From assembly GCA_000934455.1 (NCBI GenBank), contig KN882733.1:101974-142372 (forward strand): 40,399 nt of DNA, written 5' to 3'. The first letter of the stretch is position 1; every line of letters begins with the position of its first letter. Shown here piece after piece: positions 1 to 10,161 of the stretch. The position numbers and the translations under genes were made by a program. Under the pieces are notes generated by a model, which worked only from the letters and a program-made list of their open reading frames with translations, was not told the DNA's origin and searched no databases. This DNA is from Apostichopus parvimensis. Lineage: Eukaryota; Echinodermata; Holothuroidea; Aspidochirotida; Stichopodidae.

Positions 1-94
1 AATCTACTCTATGGACGTAATATGTGATTCGTGTTAGTCGTGAATCTACTCTATGGACGTAATATGTGATTCGTGTTAGTCGTGAATCTACTCT
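1..94. repeat. 42-bp tandem repeat at window edge
   Basis: A 42-bp unit beginning AATCTACTCTATGGACGTAA occurs twice without change and then a third time as a short partial copy (AATCTACTCT, followed by divergent sequence). The array is cut by the left edge of the window, so its true length is unknown. The identity of the two full copies points to a recent tandem duplication or the end of a longer minisatellite. No coding potential is seen. Confidence 0.9.
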
Positions 95-1375
95 AATCAT
101 CGATCTACTAATTAACATGAATGAAAGGAGATATACGTGCTGTGTAAAAGTTGTTTAAACGTAAACTATGATGACTTAATAATGCCGTTATACGTTGATG
201 TTGTCTTCGCTTAACACAATCAACGTACATACCATTGACGCTACAAACAGTAGTTGTCATTCTAACTTTTGCTTTGTTGCAACTTTCTTACATTCTGCCA
301 GTCTTGGCACCCTTACACGTTGTATAATATGTTAGGTTTGACTAGATTTGGGCGATGTCAGTAATTGCCTTGCAGTAATTAGGAATTATGAATCATACAA
401 TAAAGAAAATATCGTAACATTTCTTTCAGTTGAGAACATTTGGATTAATTATTTGTACATGTTTAATTAATAGCATAAATTGGAAGATTTTGTGTATCTA
501 TTGTCTTGATTTTCATAAGCTGTTCTTGTTCACACCAAACTATATTGTCCCCTCTCCAATATAGTCATGTTTTCTCGGATCGTGCGATGCAAGAACAATG
601 ACCATCTAGGTGTTCGTAGATAAAACAATAAGGTTTGCACACGTGTAGTTTGTTTACATGATGTTCAGAATCCAAATGTCGTGCTTGCAAGGTCCAGTTT
701 CATTTGTATACAGATACTGCCTTGGTTTGATTAGATGTATGTGTCTCAACGCCTAGAAACTTTTCTCTTTCACTTTAGCGCTCTACTCAGAATAGACAGA
801 AAAAGGATGGGTTAGGTCGTTACTTCAAATCGATTCCAACTCTCTGGTATATAATTTAAAATGACACACGTTTTTTTTCTTCGGGAGACAAGTATAACGT
901 TATTTGACACACTGTTAGATTTAATTAAAAAGAAAACCGACGACGGGAATTCAGCAGAATGTTTTAATGATCCGAAGCGAGTAGTTTAGATATTGTAGTA
1001 GTGAATGTCCAATATTAAAGACATTATTGAAAGCGTATTATATTAATTTTATGTTACGATTGAAATTCGTCAACGTCAGCTGGATTGTTACAAAATTCGG
1101 TATTTCACATTCAGATACTCGTTATATGTTTAAATACCTGGATATTCTCTAGTCCGTGGAGCAACGACATTTGAAAGAAAATTTCCATTTACCCAGTGTC
1201 TGATAACTTTTATCAAATGATATTCTGAAAACTTATATCAGTAAGGGTAAGTCTCTGTATCTTCATAAATCTCCTGTTTTCTAGGGCTGGACATATCAAG
1301 ATAATAATAAAATCGTCACGTAACATACAATGATCCCAAGCAGTAATCGCCTGCGATGGTGTATAAGAGGATACT
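95..1375. other. non-coding AT-rich stretch, nothing recognised
   Basis: I see no long open frame, recognisable domain, RNA gene or structured repeat in this stretch. It is unremarkable AT-rich intergenic or intronic sequence. Confidence 0.6.
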
Positions 1376-1830
1376 TTATACTGGATCTTGCATAGTGGAT
1401 CCTGTAAAGTGGATCCAGTATAGTGAATCGTGTAAAGTGGATCGTTTATGATGGATTGCATATAGGGGAATGTGCATAGTGGATCCAGCATATTGGATCG
1501 GGTATAGTGAGTAATACATATATGACCCTTTATAGTGTATCTTTAATCTTTCATCTTTCAGCATAGAGGATCGTACATAGTGAATAGTAGATATTGCATG
1601 GTGGATCCAGAATAGCGATCATGTAAAGTGATTTCAGCACAGTGTATCGTTAATATTGCAACCAGTATAGTGGATCATGTATAGTCGATTCTGTAAAGTG
1701 GATCCAGCATAGTGGATCGTGTAAAGCGGATCGTTTATAATGGATCTTCATCGCGGATCAGGCATAGTAGATGTGTTATTGTGGATGCTGTATAGTCGAT
1801 CCTATATAGCAGCTCGTGTATAGTGGAACC
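1376..1830. repeat. degenerate 14-15-bp minisatellite (GTGGATC type)
   Basis: About 30 degenerate units resembling AGTGGATCCAGTAT follow one another, mostly at 14-bp and sometimes 15-bp spacing. Many contain GGATC or the full palindrome GGATCC. The unit alternates between forms ending CAGTAT and GTGTAA. Divergence increases toward both ends, so this is an old array. Open frames crossing it on the minus strand have low-complexity translations rich in the residues D-P-L-Y and are an artefact of the repeat, not genes. Confidence 0.85.
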
Positions 1831-2480
1831 ACGTATACTTTGAAAACATACGGCAAAAATATTGTGGTGTTCTCAGTGTGTTGCAATCTGTTATAATGTA
1901 TGTTCTTTTAACCGAAGGACTGTTATAGCAAATGTTGATGAAAACATTGAATCTCTCAATATAACCTCTGCTGCTGGTTTTCGTCTCAATACATTGGCAT
2001 TTACCTTCGACACAAAATTACCCGCACAAAATGTATTTATCTCTTTTATCGCTGCTGGTGCATTTAGGCCCTAGCACGTTTTAATCTCGTAAAACGCGAC
2101 ATAATTCTAGTCCTTTGCAGATGATAATTTCCCAATTTTAAATGAAAATACAGTAACAAAAAGTTTGACTCAGTGTACTGATTAGACCCCTTAACCAATA
2201 TTTGAGGCAAACTGAATTGACGTAATTTTTCACCACCACACGCATATGGGTTATTGTCAATGTAAATGCAGAATGACCAAACCCTGAACCATATTTTGGT
2301 TAGATATCCACCGACCCCAGCGTTGGGTAATATTAATCTTTCAGGGCCTATAATATACACTTCACCTTTGCAATACAAATATAACTAGTATCATAACAAA
2401 GAACTTTTAATGTACACTTTTGTAAAGATAAATGATATAATATCCCTTAGTGGAATTTACTAAACAAAATAATACACAAT
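1831..2480. other. non-coding stretch, nothing recognised
   Basis: Short open frames occur on both strands but show no recognisable domain, splice context or codon signature. I see no repeat or RNA structure. Confidence 0.5.
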
Positions 2481-2622
2481 ACAAATTGCGGAATTTCGAG
2501 GTGAGATGATATTAGTCAGAATATGCATATTCCCGGCGCTCTGATCATGCAATGAAGGTGGTAATTTTTGGAGAGGGTCTAGCAATAGCCATCCGTGGTT
2601 TGACACGGAATGACCTAATATT
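2481..2622 (+). repeat. dispersed repeat Y, copy A
   Basis: This segment begins ACAAATTGCGGAATTTC and ends with a motif like GGAATGACCTAATATT. It is a diverged relative of 28657-28814, which has the same opening, the internal CAGAATATGC and the same ending, in the same orientation. It lies upstream of repeat X here but downstream of X in the second locus. No coding capacity is apparent. It is probably a fragment of a transposable element. Confidence 0.7.
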
Positions 2623-2822
2623 CTTTTTTGAGAACCATTTTGCACAGGAGCTCATTTTTAACTAACCTTAAAATCATGTTTTTCAACTGACTTTTCTGGA
2701 CATGTACTGGACGGATAAAAAAATGGTTTACAAACTACATACCTAAAGGTTATACTTTTTAACTCGGAACAGATATTATTTTATTGACTTTCTGCCTTTC
2801 TTGAGAATTATGCAAATTCTAA

Positions 2823-3372
2823 CACACAATGTACATGTTTGTGTCTATTGACATTTATTGTAAAGTAATGTCTTTTAAGTGAATTAAACCAGAAGCAGAC
2901 AGTACATTGTAACTATTATTTGTTTATATGACATTGGATTCTGCAGATCATTTAAATGAATGAACTTGAAGTAAAATATCCAGGCTCACACAAATATGGA
3001 ACATCACAACAGGAAAATCGTTTTTTCATTTGGAAAAATCCCAAACTTTTAGGGTTCTTTATCTAAAAATAAGGCAAAATACCCTCCTGAAATATTTGTA
3101 CAAACAGGGTGGTACTATACCCCTTCTATTACAAACACAGTAATAAGATTTTTTTCAACGTGACTCGTTTTGAGTTATAAGCTGTCAAAAACGACCTCTT
3201 TTATACATCAGAGCAACTTAACAAACCTCATAAACTAATATTGAGACAAGCTAGAAACCTGAAATTGGTAAGTTGTAAGAACTTAATACTAAACATTATA
3301 GTTAAATACCCTCACAGCTCTCAGATGGTAACGTTGGTAAAATAAATTGTACGAAACCCTCGCTCATGCTGC
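2823..3372 (+). repeat. dispersed repeat X, copy A (about 550 bp)
   Basis: The segment is collinear with 27742-28291. Shared landmarks in order are GAATTAAACCAGAA, CCCAAACTTT, AATAAGGCAAAA, a GTACAAACAG/GTGGTACTAT block, TCGTTTTGAGTTAT or GAGTTTTGAGTTAT, GAGCAACTTAACAA and finally CTCATGCTG. Both copies are about 550 bp and in the same orientation, with divergence suggesting an old family. No open frame is conserved between copies, so it is most likely a non-autonomous mobile-element fragment. Confidence 0.8.
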
Positions 3373-4119
3373 TTGTCTATAGTGGTTGAGGATAACGACA
3401 ATTTCGTTCAACTTTCAATACAACTTACAGATACTATTGCATTGGGTAACTGTTAATGGTAACTTATGAAGGGTTCATAACTGTCGTGAGCAAGTACTAG
3501 GCCTTTCAGGGGCGTGTTGTTGTGTCGTCAAGATTTATAAGAAAACATTTTCTACAAAAGTTAAGGGGCATAAGAAAATCAGTTACAAGTGCAATGTTTA
3601 TATATTTTTTTTCATTTCTCTCTATGCATTTTTTACATAATATTGATTTTAAACACCACACCGCGTGTTCATAGACTATACCATTATCACAAACGCTATG
3701 GAAGAGAGTTTAATATCATGCAATAGTATACAATGTGTGATGTCAAGGTCATCTATGGTACTGTAGCTAGTCTACGGCACAATTTCCCGCTTCGAAACTT
3801 GACAATCACTTGTTTTTGTAGTTTAGTTATAGGTTTCATCATTTGGTTGTTTTCTTTTTGTGCATATTATAGACCTAGGCCTATCGATCACTATACGCTT
3901 GCGCACAATGCAATGTAATGTGTGGGTTCATTACAGCTAAGTATTGTGTGTTCCTGTACATGTATATTAAATTGAATGTTTTCATGGAAGACTGCTGGGA
4001 CGCAAGTTTTTTTTTTCTGAGCGGACGCAAACAGTTTTAAGACGTTGCTCTGTAAAACGAACTGACTTGCACTTTAATACAAAGTGTTTTTGAACCGTGA
4101 TCTGAAAAATTAACAGCAA
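3373..4119. other. non-coding stretch, nothing recognised
   Basis: One short open frame (3733-3918) has a hydrophobic stretch but no splice or domain support, and I do not consider it a gene. No repeat structure stands out. Confidence 0.5.
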
Positions 4120-4245
4120 CTACAAAACAACGCAACATTTTACGGTTAACGGAATGATGTCATTATTTAGATTCACTATTTTCCTCATAATAAAAAAAAC
4201 AGTTTCGATGGGCAGGAGCTGTACTCAGACGACCCCTTCGTCATA
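4120..4245 (+). repeat. direct repeat, copy 1 (paired with 4895-5037)
   Basis: A block containing ACGGAATGATGT, ATTTAGATTC, CTATTTT and CGATGGGCAGG, then GCTGTACTCA, recurs about 775 bp downstream in the same orientation with moderate divergence and small indels. The pair looks like an old local duplication or two fragments of one repeat family upstream of the NACHT exon. Confidence 0.75.
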
Positions 4246-4894
4246 CATATATACTGAAAGCCCATGTCTGTTTTAAATGAGATCCGCTTAGGAAAATCAT
4301 ACGTTGTACATTATGCGTACATGCTGTATCGGGCATGTTGCTGTACACGTTTTAGCATGTGTCAGTTGCAAGTGTACTGACCATGGAATTTCAACTGCTT
4401 TATACGGCACACAATCAAAGGAATTTTATTATGTGGTTGAAGTTCATTGCTTAACACAGGCAAGGCTATTTACAGGAATTTTCCCATTCAATTGACAGGT
4501 GGACAAACCTGTATATGGACTCGTAACAACACGATCAATGATAAGATGAAGACATGGAGGGCAAATTGTAAGTCAGTTTCAGTTGATTTACTTTTCTCTT
4601 TAGGTTCAACGAAATGGTAGTTCAACATAAGATTAACCCTTGTTACCTTCTTTAACTATCTTTTAAGAGATATTCCGGTTGATGGATATTACTGTTTAAA
4701 ATATTGAATTATTTGCGCTTAAGTAATTTTAATGATTGTTACACGTGGCATAGAGTTAGGCATCATAGGGCTTATTGGTCTGAATTTTGTCTTGGTGTCT
4801 CTTTGTCATACTAATCATTGCACTTCCTAGGAATAAAATATTCTTTCCCAACACATTTTCATTAACAACACATTGAACTAAATCATATGCAAGA

Positions 4895-5037
4895 TCAAAA
4901 CAATGCAGTATATATTGACGGTGAACGGAATGATGTAACTATTTAGATTCCCTATTTTGCTCATATTTAAAAAAGGAAAAACAGATTCTCGGAAACGATG
5001 GGCAGGGGCTGTACTCACAAGACCCATTTACGCTTCG
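4895..5037 (+). repeat. direct repeat, copy 2 (paired with 4120-4245)
   Basis: This is the second copy of the block at 4120-4245. The same landmarks occur in the same order (ACGGAATGATGT, ATTTAGATTC, CGATGGGCAGG, GCTGTACTCA), with an additional insertion of about 15 bases after the A-rich tract. It ends about 290 bp before the NACHT exon acceptor. Confidence 0.75.
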
Positions 5038-5310
5038 TAGACTGTCTGAAGTGAATCACGTGATAATGGAGCTGAATCCTGATCTTCAAGGTAGTTGCCT
5101 TTAACTCTGACTTTGCCATTAGCGTATCTTTATTTTCTTTCGGTAAAATATGTAAGCCCCTCCCCTTCTGTCGTCTTAATAACACAGAGAGCAGTAACAA
5201 AACTGTATTATCAGTAACGATTAAACAATTGATATTTACGTGTTCCCATGTGTGTCACTATTTTATTGTTTGTCATATTAAGTCATACGTGGAACATTTA
5301 CACATTGTGT

Positions 5311-5325
5311 TTCTGTTTTTTTTAG
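5311..5325 (+). other. splice acceptor of the NACHT exon
   Basis: A pyrimidine-rich tract TTCTGTTTTTTTTAG ends at 5325, immediately before the conserved part of the NACHT coding frame. Residues encoded upstream of it are hydrophobic and unlike the family, which supports this as the exon boundary. The incoming intron is phase 1. Confidence 0.8.
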
Positions 5326-6821
5326 AGAAGAAAATATTTCTGATAGAAGGTCTCAAAAGGACGTATAAAGTCCAATATGATGCGATTCAACCCCTACCAT
5401 ATATAAAAGATAGACTTTATTGTGTAGACAAGGTCTTTGTAGAAGGGGGCGTTGAAGTTTGTCTGGCACCAGAGCTAACGCCAGTCACCAGAGGATCATG
5501 GGAGCGTTTGGAATCTTACAAAAGTATTTATACTGACTTTCGGTTTAAATCCAAGAGACGCATTATACAAGGAGAGCCCGGGTATGGTAAGTCAACGTTA
5601 ACCCTTCAGCTGGCCTACGATTGGTGCAATGACGTATCGGATTCCCCGATGAACAATGTAGAAATACTAATTCTTCTTCGGTTAAGACAACTTGGAAGTA
5701 TAAAGTCTCTCTTTAGAGCGACTAAGTCATTGCTTCTCTTCAACGAACCCCGTGTTAGCAAACACGATATTGAAAAGATCATTCACAGTTGCTCGTCCGT
5801 CCACATCATTTTGGATGGATATGACGAGTATCCTGGCAGGGACAGCAATGATAATGACGATGTACACAGGATCATCAAGATGGAACTGTTTGCACACTTT
5901 GATGTCAGCTTAACGACAAGATATCTTCCAGAAAGTCTTAGAAAAGAAACTAAGAGGGCCAAACTAACAGGGTTCGATGACAAAGCTAGGGACAAGTACA
6001 TTCGCAAGGCTGTAGTAAATAACAACGATGAGGCAGTGGCAGAAATAAAACAACGGCTCTATGAAAACTCCATCCTTGCTGATCTTTGCCAGGTGCCTCT
6101 CATATTCGTGATGTTTGCCCACATGGCTCATGATCAGAGAGACTTCATGAAGTTCAAGTCTGTCACACAATTCTTCAAACACATGATCATATGTTTTTAC
6201 GACCATCTGAAACAGAAATTTAAAGACAATAGAAGCTACAATTTATATCTTCATGAAATGAATCATTATGTGCTAGACAAAATAGCTTTCGAAGGATTAA
6301 ACAAGAAAAACCAACAATTGTCATGGATTAAGACTGAATTTCGTCAAAGGGTCGGGCCAGTATTATATGATCAGTATATTTTAATTGGCATTTTGGTCGA
6401 AGAAGATGTAGTGATCGCCGATTCTATTGGAAACAATGTGTTGTTTACAACGGTGGTCCGTTTTTATCATAAACTTTTCTGTGAATGGTATGCAGCCCAC
6501 CACCTTGTCAATCTTGTAAAGAACGCACACAATCTCTCTGATATGCTCAGGTTCTTAGATCCATTTGATCTTCAGTACCTGTTTAGATTCGCGTGTGGTC
6601 TGGATCCCAATGCTGGAAAGAAACTCATCAACCATTTGAAGGGATTACAAGGCGGTGATAATTTTGCCATCCTCTGTATCCTGGAACAAACTGGTGACGT
6701 CAACGACATTATGGATTCGGTGAAAGAGCTCTGCTCAAGTAACGTTAATATAAAGAGAGGCGACAGTGATCTTCTTCAAAGATCGACGACACAGTTGCTG
6801 GAGATTGCATCTAAAAATAAT
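5326..6821 (+). CDS. NLR-family receptor, NACHT-domain exon
   Basis: Internal exon of an NLR-type cytoplasmic innate immune sensor, in which a NACHT ATPase drives ligand-dependent oligomerisation. Counting residues from the upstream limit of the open frame (5229, a TTG), the exon starts inside codon 33. Visible motifs are Walker A GEPGYGKST at 115-123 with the phosphate-binding lysine at 121, Walker B ILDGYDEYP at 194-202, a sensor-1-like SLTTRY at 227-232, the helical-domain motif LCQVPLIFVMF at 286-296, and the winged-helix signature FYHKLFCEWYAAHHL at 412-426. The first in-frame ATG follows Walker A, so the start must be spliced in. The acceptor is TTCTGTTTTTTTTAG (AG at 5324-5325, incoming phase 1) and the donor is GTAAGT at 6822 (outgoing phase 0). 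The frame is intact, so this is not an obvious pseudogene. No death-fold effector exon is visible upstream. Family assignment is secure. The ligand is unknown. Confidence 0.95.
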
Positions 6822-6827
6822 GTAAGT
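6822..6827 (+). other. splice donor of the NACHT exon (GTAAGT)
   Basis: A consensus GTAAGT lies exactly at a codon boundary. Reading through it meets a stop after two further codons, so the open frame ends just past the donor, as expected of an internal exon. The phase is 0, which matches the acceptor of the exon at 35608. Confidence 0.85.
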
Positions 6828-7353
6828 TAGCTAATAAATGAAAGAAAAACAGCCTTTCACATTGTTTCCTACACCTAATTTAAGAACTGTTTACTATTTT
6901 ATGATGTTTTTTCTTCTTTATTCTCAAGTCCATTAACTATCATTGAAAACTATATTATTTCATATTAAATTATAAACATTTAGGTTTAAAGAAGAAGGAT
7001 GTTTTTCCTAGCTAATGAATATACAGTGGTGTATTGAGGATAATTGCAAATGATGTCATATATATATTTAAACCAATCAGAATAATATCTGCATGTGCCA
7101 ACTTGCACTAAAACTCTAATCAAAATCATGATGTATTGAGAATATTGAACGCACACTTCAACACAAACACAATGTGTATTCATGTTTTGGAATTTCAGAT
7201 TCTTCCGTTAAGAATGAATAGCTAGTCTTCCAATTAATGACAAATTGTATTCTTTGTAATGAACTATGTAGCCTGTTATCTTCTCAACATCGTATCCATC
7301 TAACTAGCAGTATTTAGTATGATTGATATTTCAACAAATACTTAGGTACACAC
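6828..7353. other. intronic AT-rich sequence
   Basis: This stretch has no open frame of interest. It begins the inferred long intron. I see no leucine-rich-repeat exon in it. Confidence 0.5.
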
Positions 7354-7371
7354 ATATATATATATATATAT
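7354..7371. repeat. (TA)n microsatellite
   Basis: A short alternating TA tract (about nine dinucleotides after a CACACA lead-in) lies just upstream of the 39-bp tandem array. Confidence 0.85.
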
Positions 7372-7410
7372 ATGAAATGTGAATATCATTATACCTCATG
7401 CTACTGAGAA

Positions 7411-7525
7411 TGCATATCAGTCGGTGTAAGTTGCTACCTACTCTTTGTATGCATATCAGTCGGTGTAAGTTGCTACCCACTCTTTGTATGCATATCAGTC
7501 GGTGTAAGTTGCTACCTACTCTTTG
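7411..7525. repeat. 39-bp tandem repeat, three copies
   Basis: Three nearly identical 39-bp units start at 7411, 7450 and 7489, each opening TGCATATCAGTCGGTGTAAG. The last unit diverges in its final few bases. Because 39 is divisible by three, a minus-strand frame reads a 13-residue peptide repeat (IQRVGSNLHRLIC) three times. That frame lacks other support and is treated as a by-product of the array. Confidence 0.95.
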
Positions 7526-8796
7526 GGTCATTTGGCAAGGAAATATTCAATTGATATAACCCTTTCGGTAAACGTAAGTCTTGCTCTCAATGTATAACCA
7601 CGAGTTGGTATATAGGTTTACGTGTACGTACAGGCATCCGTACTTTTTTGACACCTGCAACGTTAACACGAACACGTCCCACCAGCAACTTCAGGTAAGG
7701 TCCATGAGATTAGTCATTGATTAAAGTTGGTGATATTGATAACTGCAACGTCGTTGCATACAGCTTCACGTAATGTGTTCATTTCCATATTCCAATACTA
7801 ATAAGTAATAACTTAGCCTGAAACTTGCTATGCCTTAGGCTGTATTCTAGGGTCCTAGGCTAAGGCCTAACACTATTTTAGCATTGAGTATAGGGTAAAC
7901 TGGTCTGTAGTTAGAGCTACAATAAATACCAACTGCCCAAGAAATTAGATTTCACAAGTAGGTCAGCTTAGCTTCTTAACCTACTGTACATCTATCATAT
8001 ATGGCTTTTGAAGTTTGATTTTCCTGGACAATGATATTACATCTCCCCTAGGCTAGGCCTTAATCCAGACAATATACTAAACTGTAGCTATGCCTAGAAT
8101 TAGTGACTGTAAAGTCACCATGCAAATGTAACTTTCAAGTAGCCTGTATTGAATTAAAGCATGCTATATTTGCTAGAACATTTCAAAAAGTTACTCGAGG
8201 TCTTTACTCTCCAAATGTTCTCAGACATTCTTAACACCACTGTACTGTAACTTCATTGTAAGATTTCTGAATGTCCCAGTGAGGTTTATTCCTGCAAGGG
8301 ATCAATAAAAACAGTTAAAGGATATGATATTGGAAATCTAGCATAAATTTGGGCCAATACAGGAAACCTTTAATCTAAGTTATCTCAAATGATGCATAGT
8401 GTTTCTTGTATGTCTTATTTATAACTTGCCAACATTTGTACAAAATAACAATGTCCTGCATCCGAAAGAATGATTGAGTCAGTACAGTTCCATAATGTAA
8501 CTGTTACAAAAGCAGAGTGCACCTAATTAAATGTTTATGTCTTCCAAAAATCTACATAACACAAACATTTGATAAGCATTCCATCCCCTCCCCTGCATAT
8601 AAGCAATTGTGTTGAGTCTATTTGGATCCATAAATAACAAGTTGACTTATGTTGCAATTCAGTGTTAAAGATCTGAGCACTGTATTGGCCCCAAATATAT
8701 TGGAAAAAAAGTGTACATCTCAAATACAAATTGAAATAATGCACATATACGCTCTGACCATTTTATATTTATTTGATTGGCACTGTTAATGTTTTC
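7526..8796. other. intronic sequence with AGGCCTA/CTAGGC motifs
   Basis: No coding feature is recognised. Near 7835-7870 and 8045-8065 there are clusters of the words CCTAGGCTA, TAGGCCT and AAGGCCTA, a motif style also dense at 29210-29660. The rest is plain AT-rich sequence. Confidence 0.5.
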
Positions 8797-8999
8797 TCAG
8801 ACCAATTTGACAATCAACGTTCTCAACATGAATGTCAACAGCCCACTAGTCAAGGGAGTACCACCGTACGATGTAGCTGCCGTGCAGTGAAAAGTTAATG
8901 TTGGAACGGTAGCAATCATAGCTAGAATCACAGATGCCGTCTGGGACAGACCGATGTGGTGACCCACTGCATCATCGACAGCAACATGGAAGATATGTT
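8797..8999 (-). CDS. weak candidate 3'-terminal exon, unrecognised
   Basis: On the minus strand an AG acceptor (GGTTAATTCAG) at 9001-9000 is followed by a 66-codon open frame in incoming phase 1, ending at TGA (8799-8797). An AATAAA-like signal lies about 20-30 bases past the stop. The block is visibly richer in G+C than its surroundings. The peptide has a hydrophobic middle (ASVILAMIATVPTL) and a hydrophobic C-terminal tail (LLTFMLRTLIVKLV), which would suit a membrane or GPI-anchored protein end. I recognise no family and found no partner exon upstream on this strand. A chance open frame or pseudogene remnant is equally possible. Confidence 0.18.
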
Positions 9000-9447
9000 C
9001 TGAATTAACCCAAAAGTAAGTTTAATATTCTGTAGGTTTGACATTGCATGAATTTGATACCATGGGACTATATTATCCCAAATACAGGTAACATATGTAG
9101 TTAAGTATTCCACAGTTATGGAATGAAGAAAGAAACATCCAGAAGGGATGGACACTTTTTGTATGATATGGTTAATGGGGTGGTATCTTTACCTTTATAT
9201 CCATAGTAGTTAACTACATTAGATCTATATCCACTCACTGGTTTTTCACTCTTAAAGGTTTGATTGATCAATGGAGGACAACACCAAATTGTTAAAGTCT
9301 TTAGAGAATTTTTGAGTCCCACCAGTTTAGGTCCACTTATAATTGTACATACTTAAAATACAATTTTTTAAGCCTTAATGACTTGCAACTTATATAGCAC
9401 TTGCTATGGTATAAGGGAGCTGACATGTCAGCTTCAATGAATACATG

Positions 9448-9455
9448 GCTGCATA
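9448..9455. repeat. target-site duplication, left copy (GCTGCATA)
   Basis: The 8-bp word GCTGCATA lies immediately before the left terminus of the element at 9456 and is repeated exactly at 10154-10161 just after its right terminus. Confidence 0.9.
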
Positions 9456-10153
9456 CAGGGCCGGATTTAGGAATGGGCAATGTGGGCAGTTGCCCATGGG
9501 CCTCCCCAACAAGTGGCCTACACATATTTCATGAACAAAATATAAGGAAAATGTAGTCTGACACGTATCATCAATCAAAATCAGATTGCGCACGTTTTAC
9601 ATCATCTACATATACGAAAGCCATATTCAATTGTAATTGTACCTCTTTGTGAATGGTGGAAACCACTATTCCTGCGATTTCAAACCACACGTCGGCAGAC
9701 AAACATGATGGGCCTAATATATAAAGTCATCAATCTCAACGTCTATTTTCTTTTTTTTTCTAACTAGGTTAGTGATTGGTTTTGAAACGTTACAGTACAC
9801 CCTGACACTGCGCGTGTTATTACCTTCCGCTAGGTTCCTGCCCCGACCGATTTTGACCGTTTTGGGCTCAAAAGATTGCCAATTCCAAAGGCTCACTTCA
9901 AATTTTGAAATGTGGAAGCAGTGCGCAGGCAAAAAGGCTAACATACCGTAATAAAAATTCTTGAACATAAATTTTCATCAAAAATCACAAAATACTGCAC
10001 CATTTTGCAACTGAGCACCCTTAATTATTCAAAAAAATCCAGGAGGATACACCCTCCCTCAGACCCCTCCCCAGGACGGCGTTCACTGGGGTGCTGTGGG
10101 CCTCCACTACTGAAGGTTGCCCATGGGCCTCCACTTGTCTAAATACGGCCCAG
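9456..10153. mobile_element. non-autonomous hAT-like DNA transposon (698 bp)
   Basis: The left end reads CAGGGCCGGATTTAG and the reverse complement of the right end reads CTGGGCCGTATTTAG, matching at 13 of 15 positions. Exact 8-bp duplications (GCTGCATA) flank the element, a length typical of hAT and also of P elements. A 17-bp word starting GTTGCCCATGGGC occurs in the same orientation near both ends (9489 and 10116). No transposase frame exists in its 698 bp, so it must have been moved by a relative elsewhere. The perfect duplication suggests fairly recent insertion. The superfamily (hAT rather than P) is inferred from terminus style and duplication length. Confidence 0.88.
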
Positions 10154-10161
10154 GCTGCATA
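10154..10161. repeat. target-site duplication, right copy (GCTGCATA)
   Basis: This is an exact copy of the 8 bp at 9448-9455, directly after the right terminus of the 698-bp element. Confidence 0.9.

Noticed and set aside
1213..1564. Minus-strand frames with repeated D-P-L-Y-like peptides
   Set aside because: They are translations of the 14-15-bp minisatellite.
4546..4567. A mini-exon ATGAAGACATGGAGGGCAAATT followed by GTAAGT, possibly the first coding exon of the NLR gene
   Set aside because: From ATG at 4546 the donor is phase 1 as required, but the join to 5326 creates TAG at once. From ATG at 4554 the phase is wrong. Neither gives an open NACHT frame.
5783..6206. Minus-strand open frames inside the NACHT exon
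   Set aside because: They are shadows of the well-supported + strand NACHT frame.
7411..7525. A CRISPR-like array
   Set aside because: The units are contiguous 39-bp tandem copies with no unique spacers, and the window is eukaryotic.
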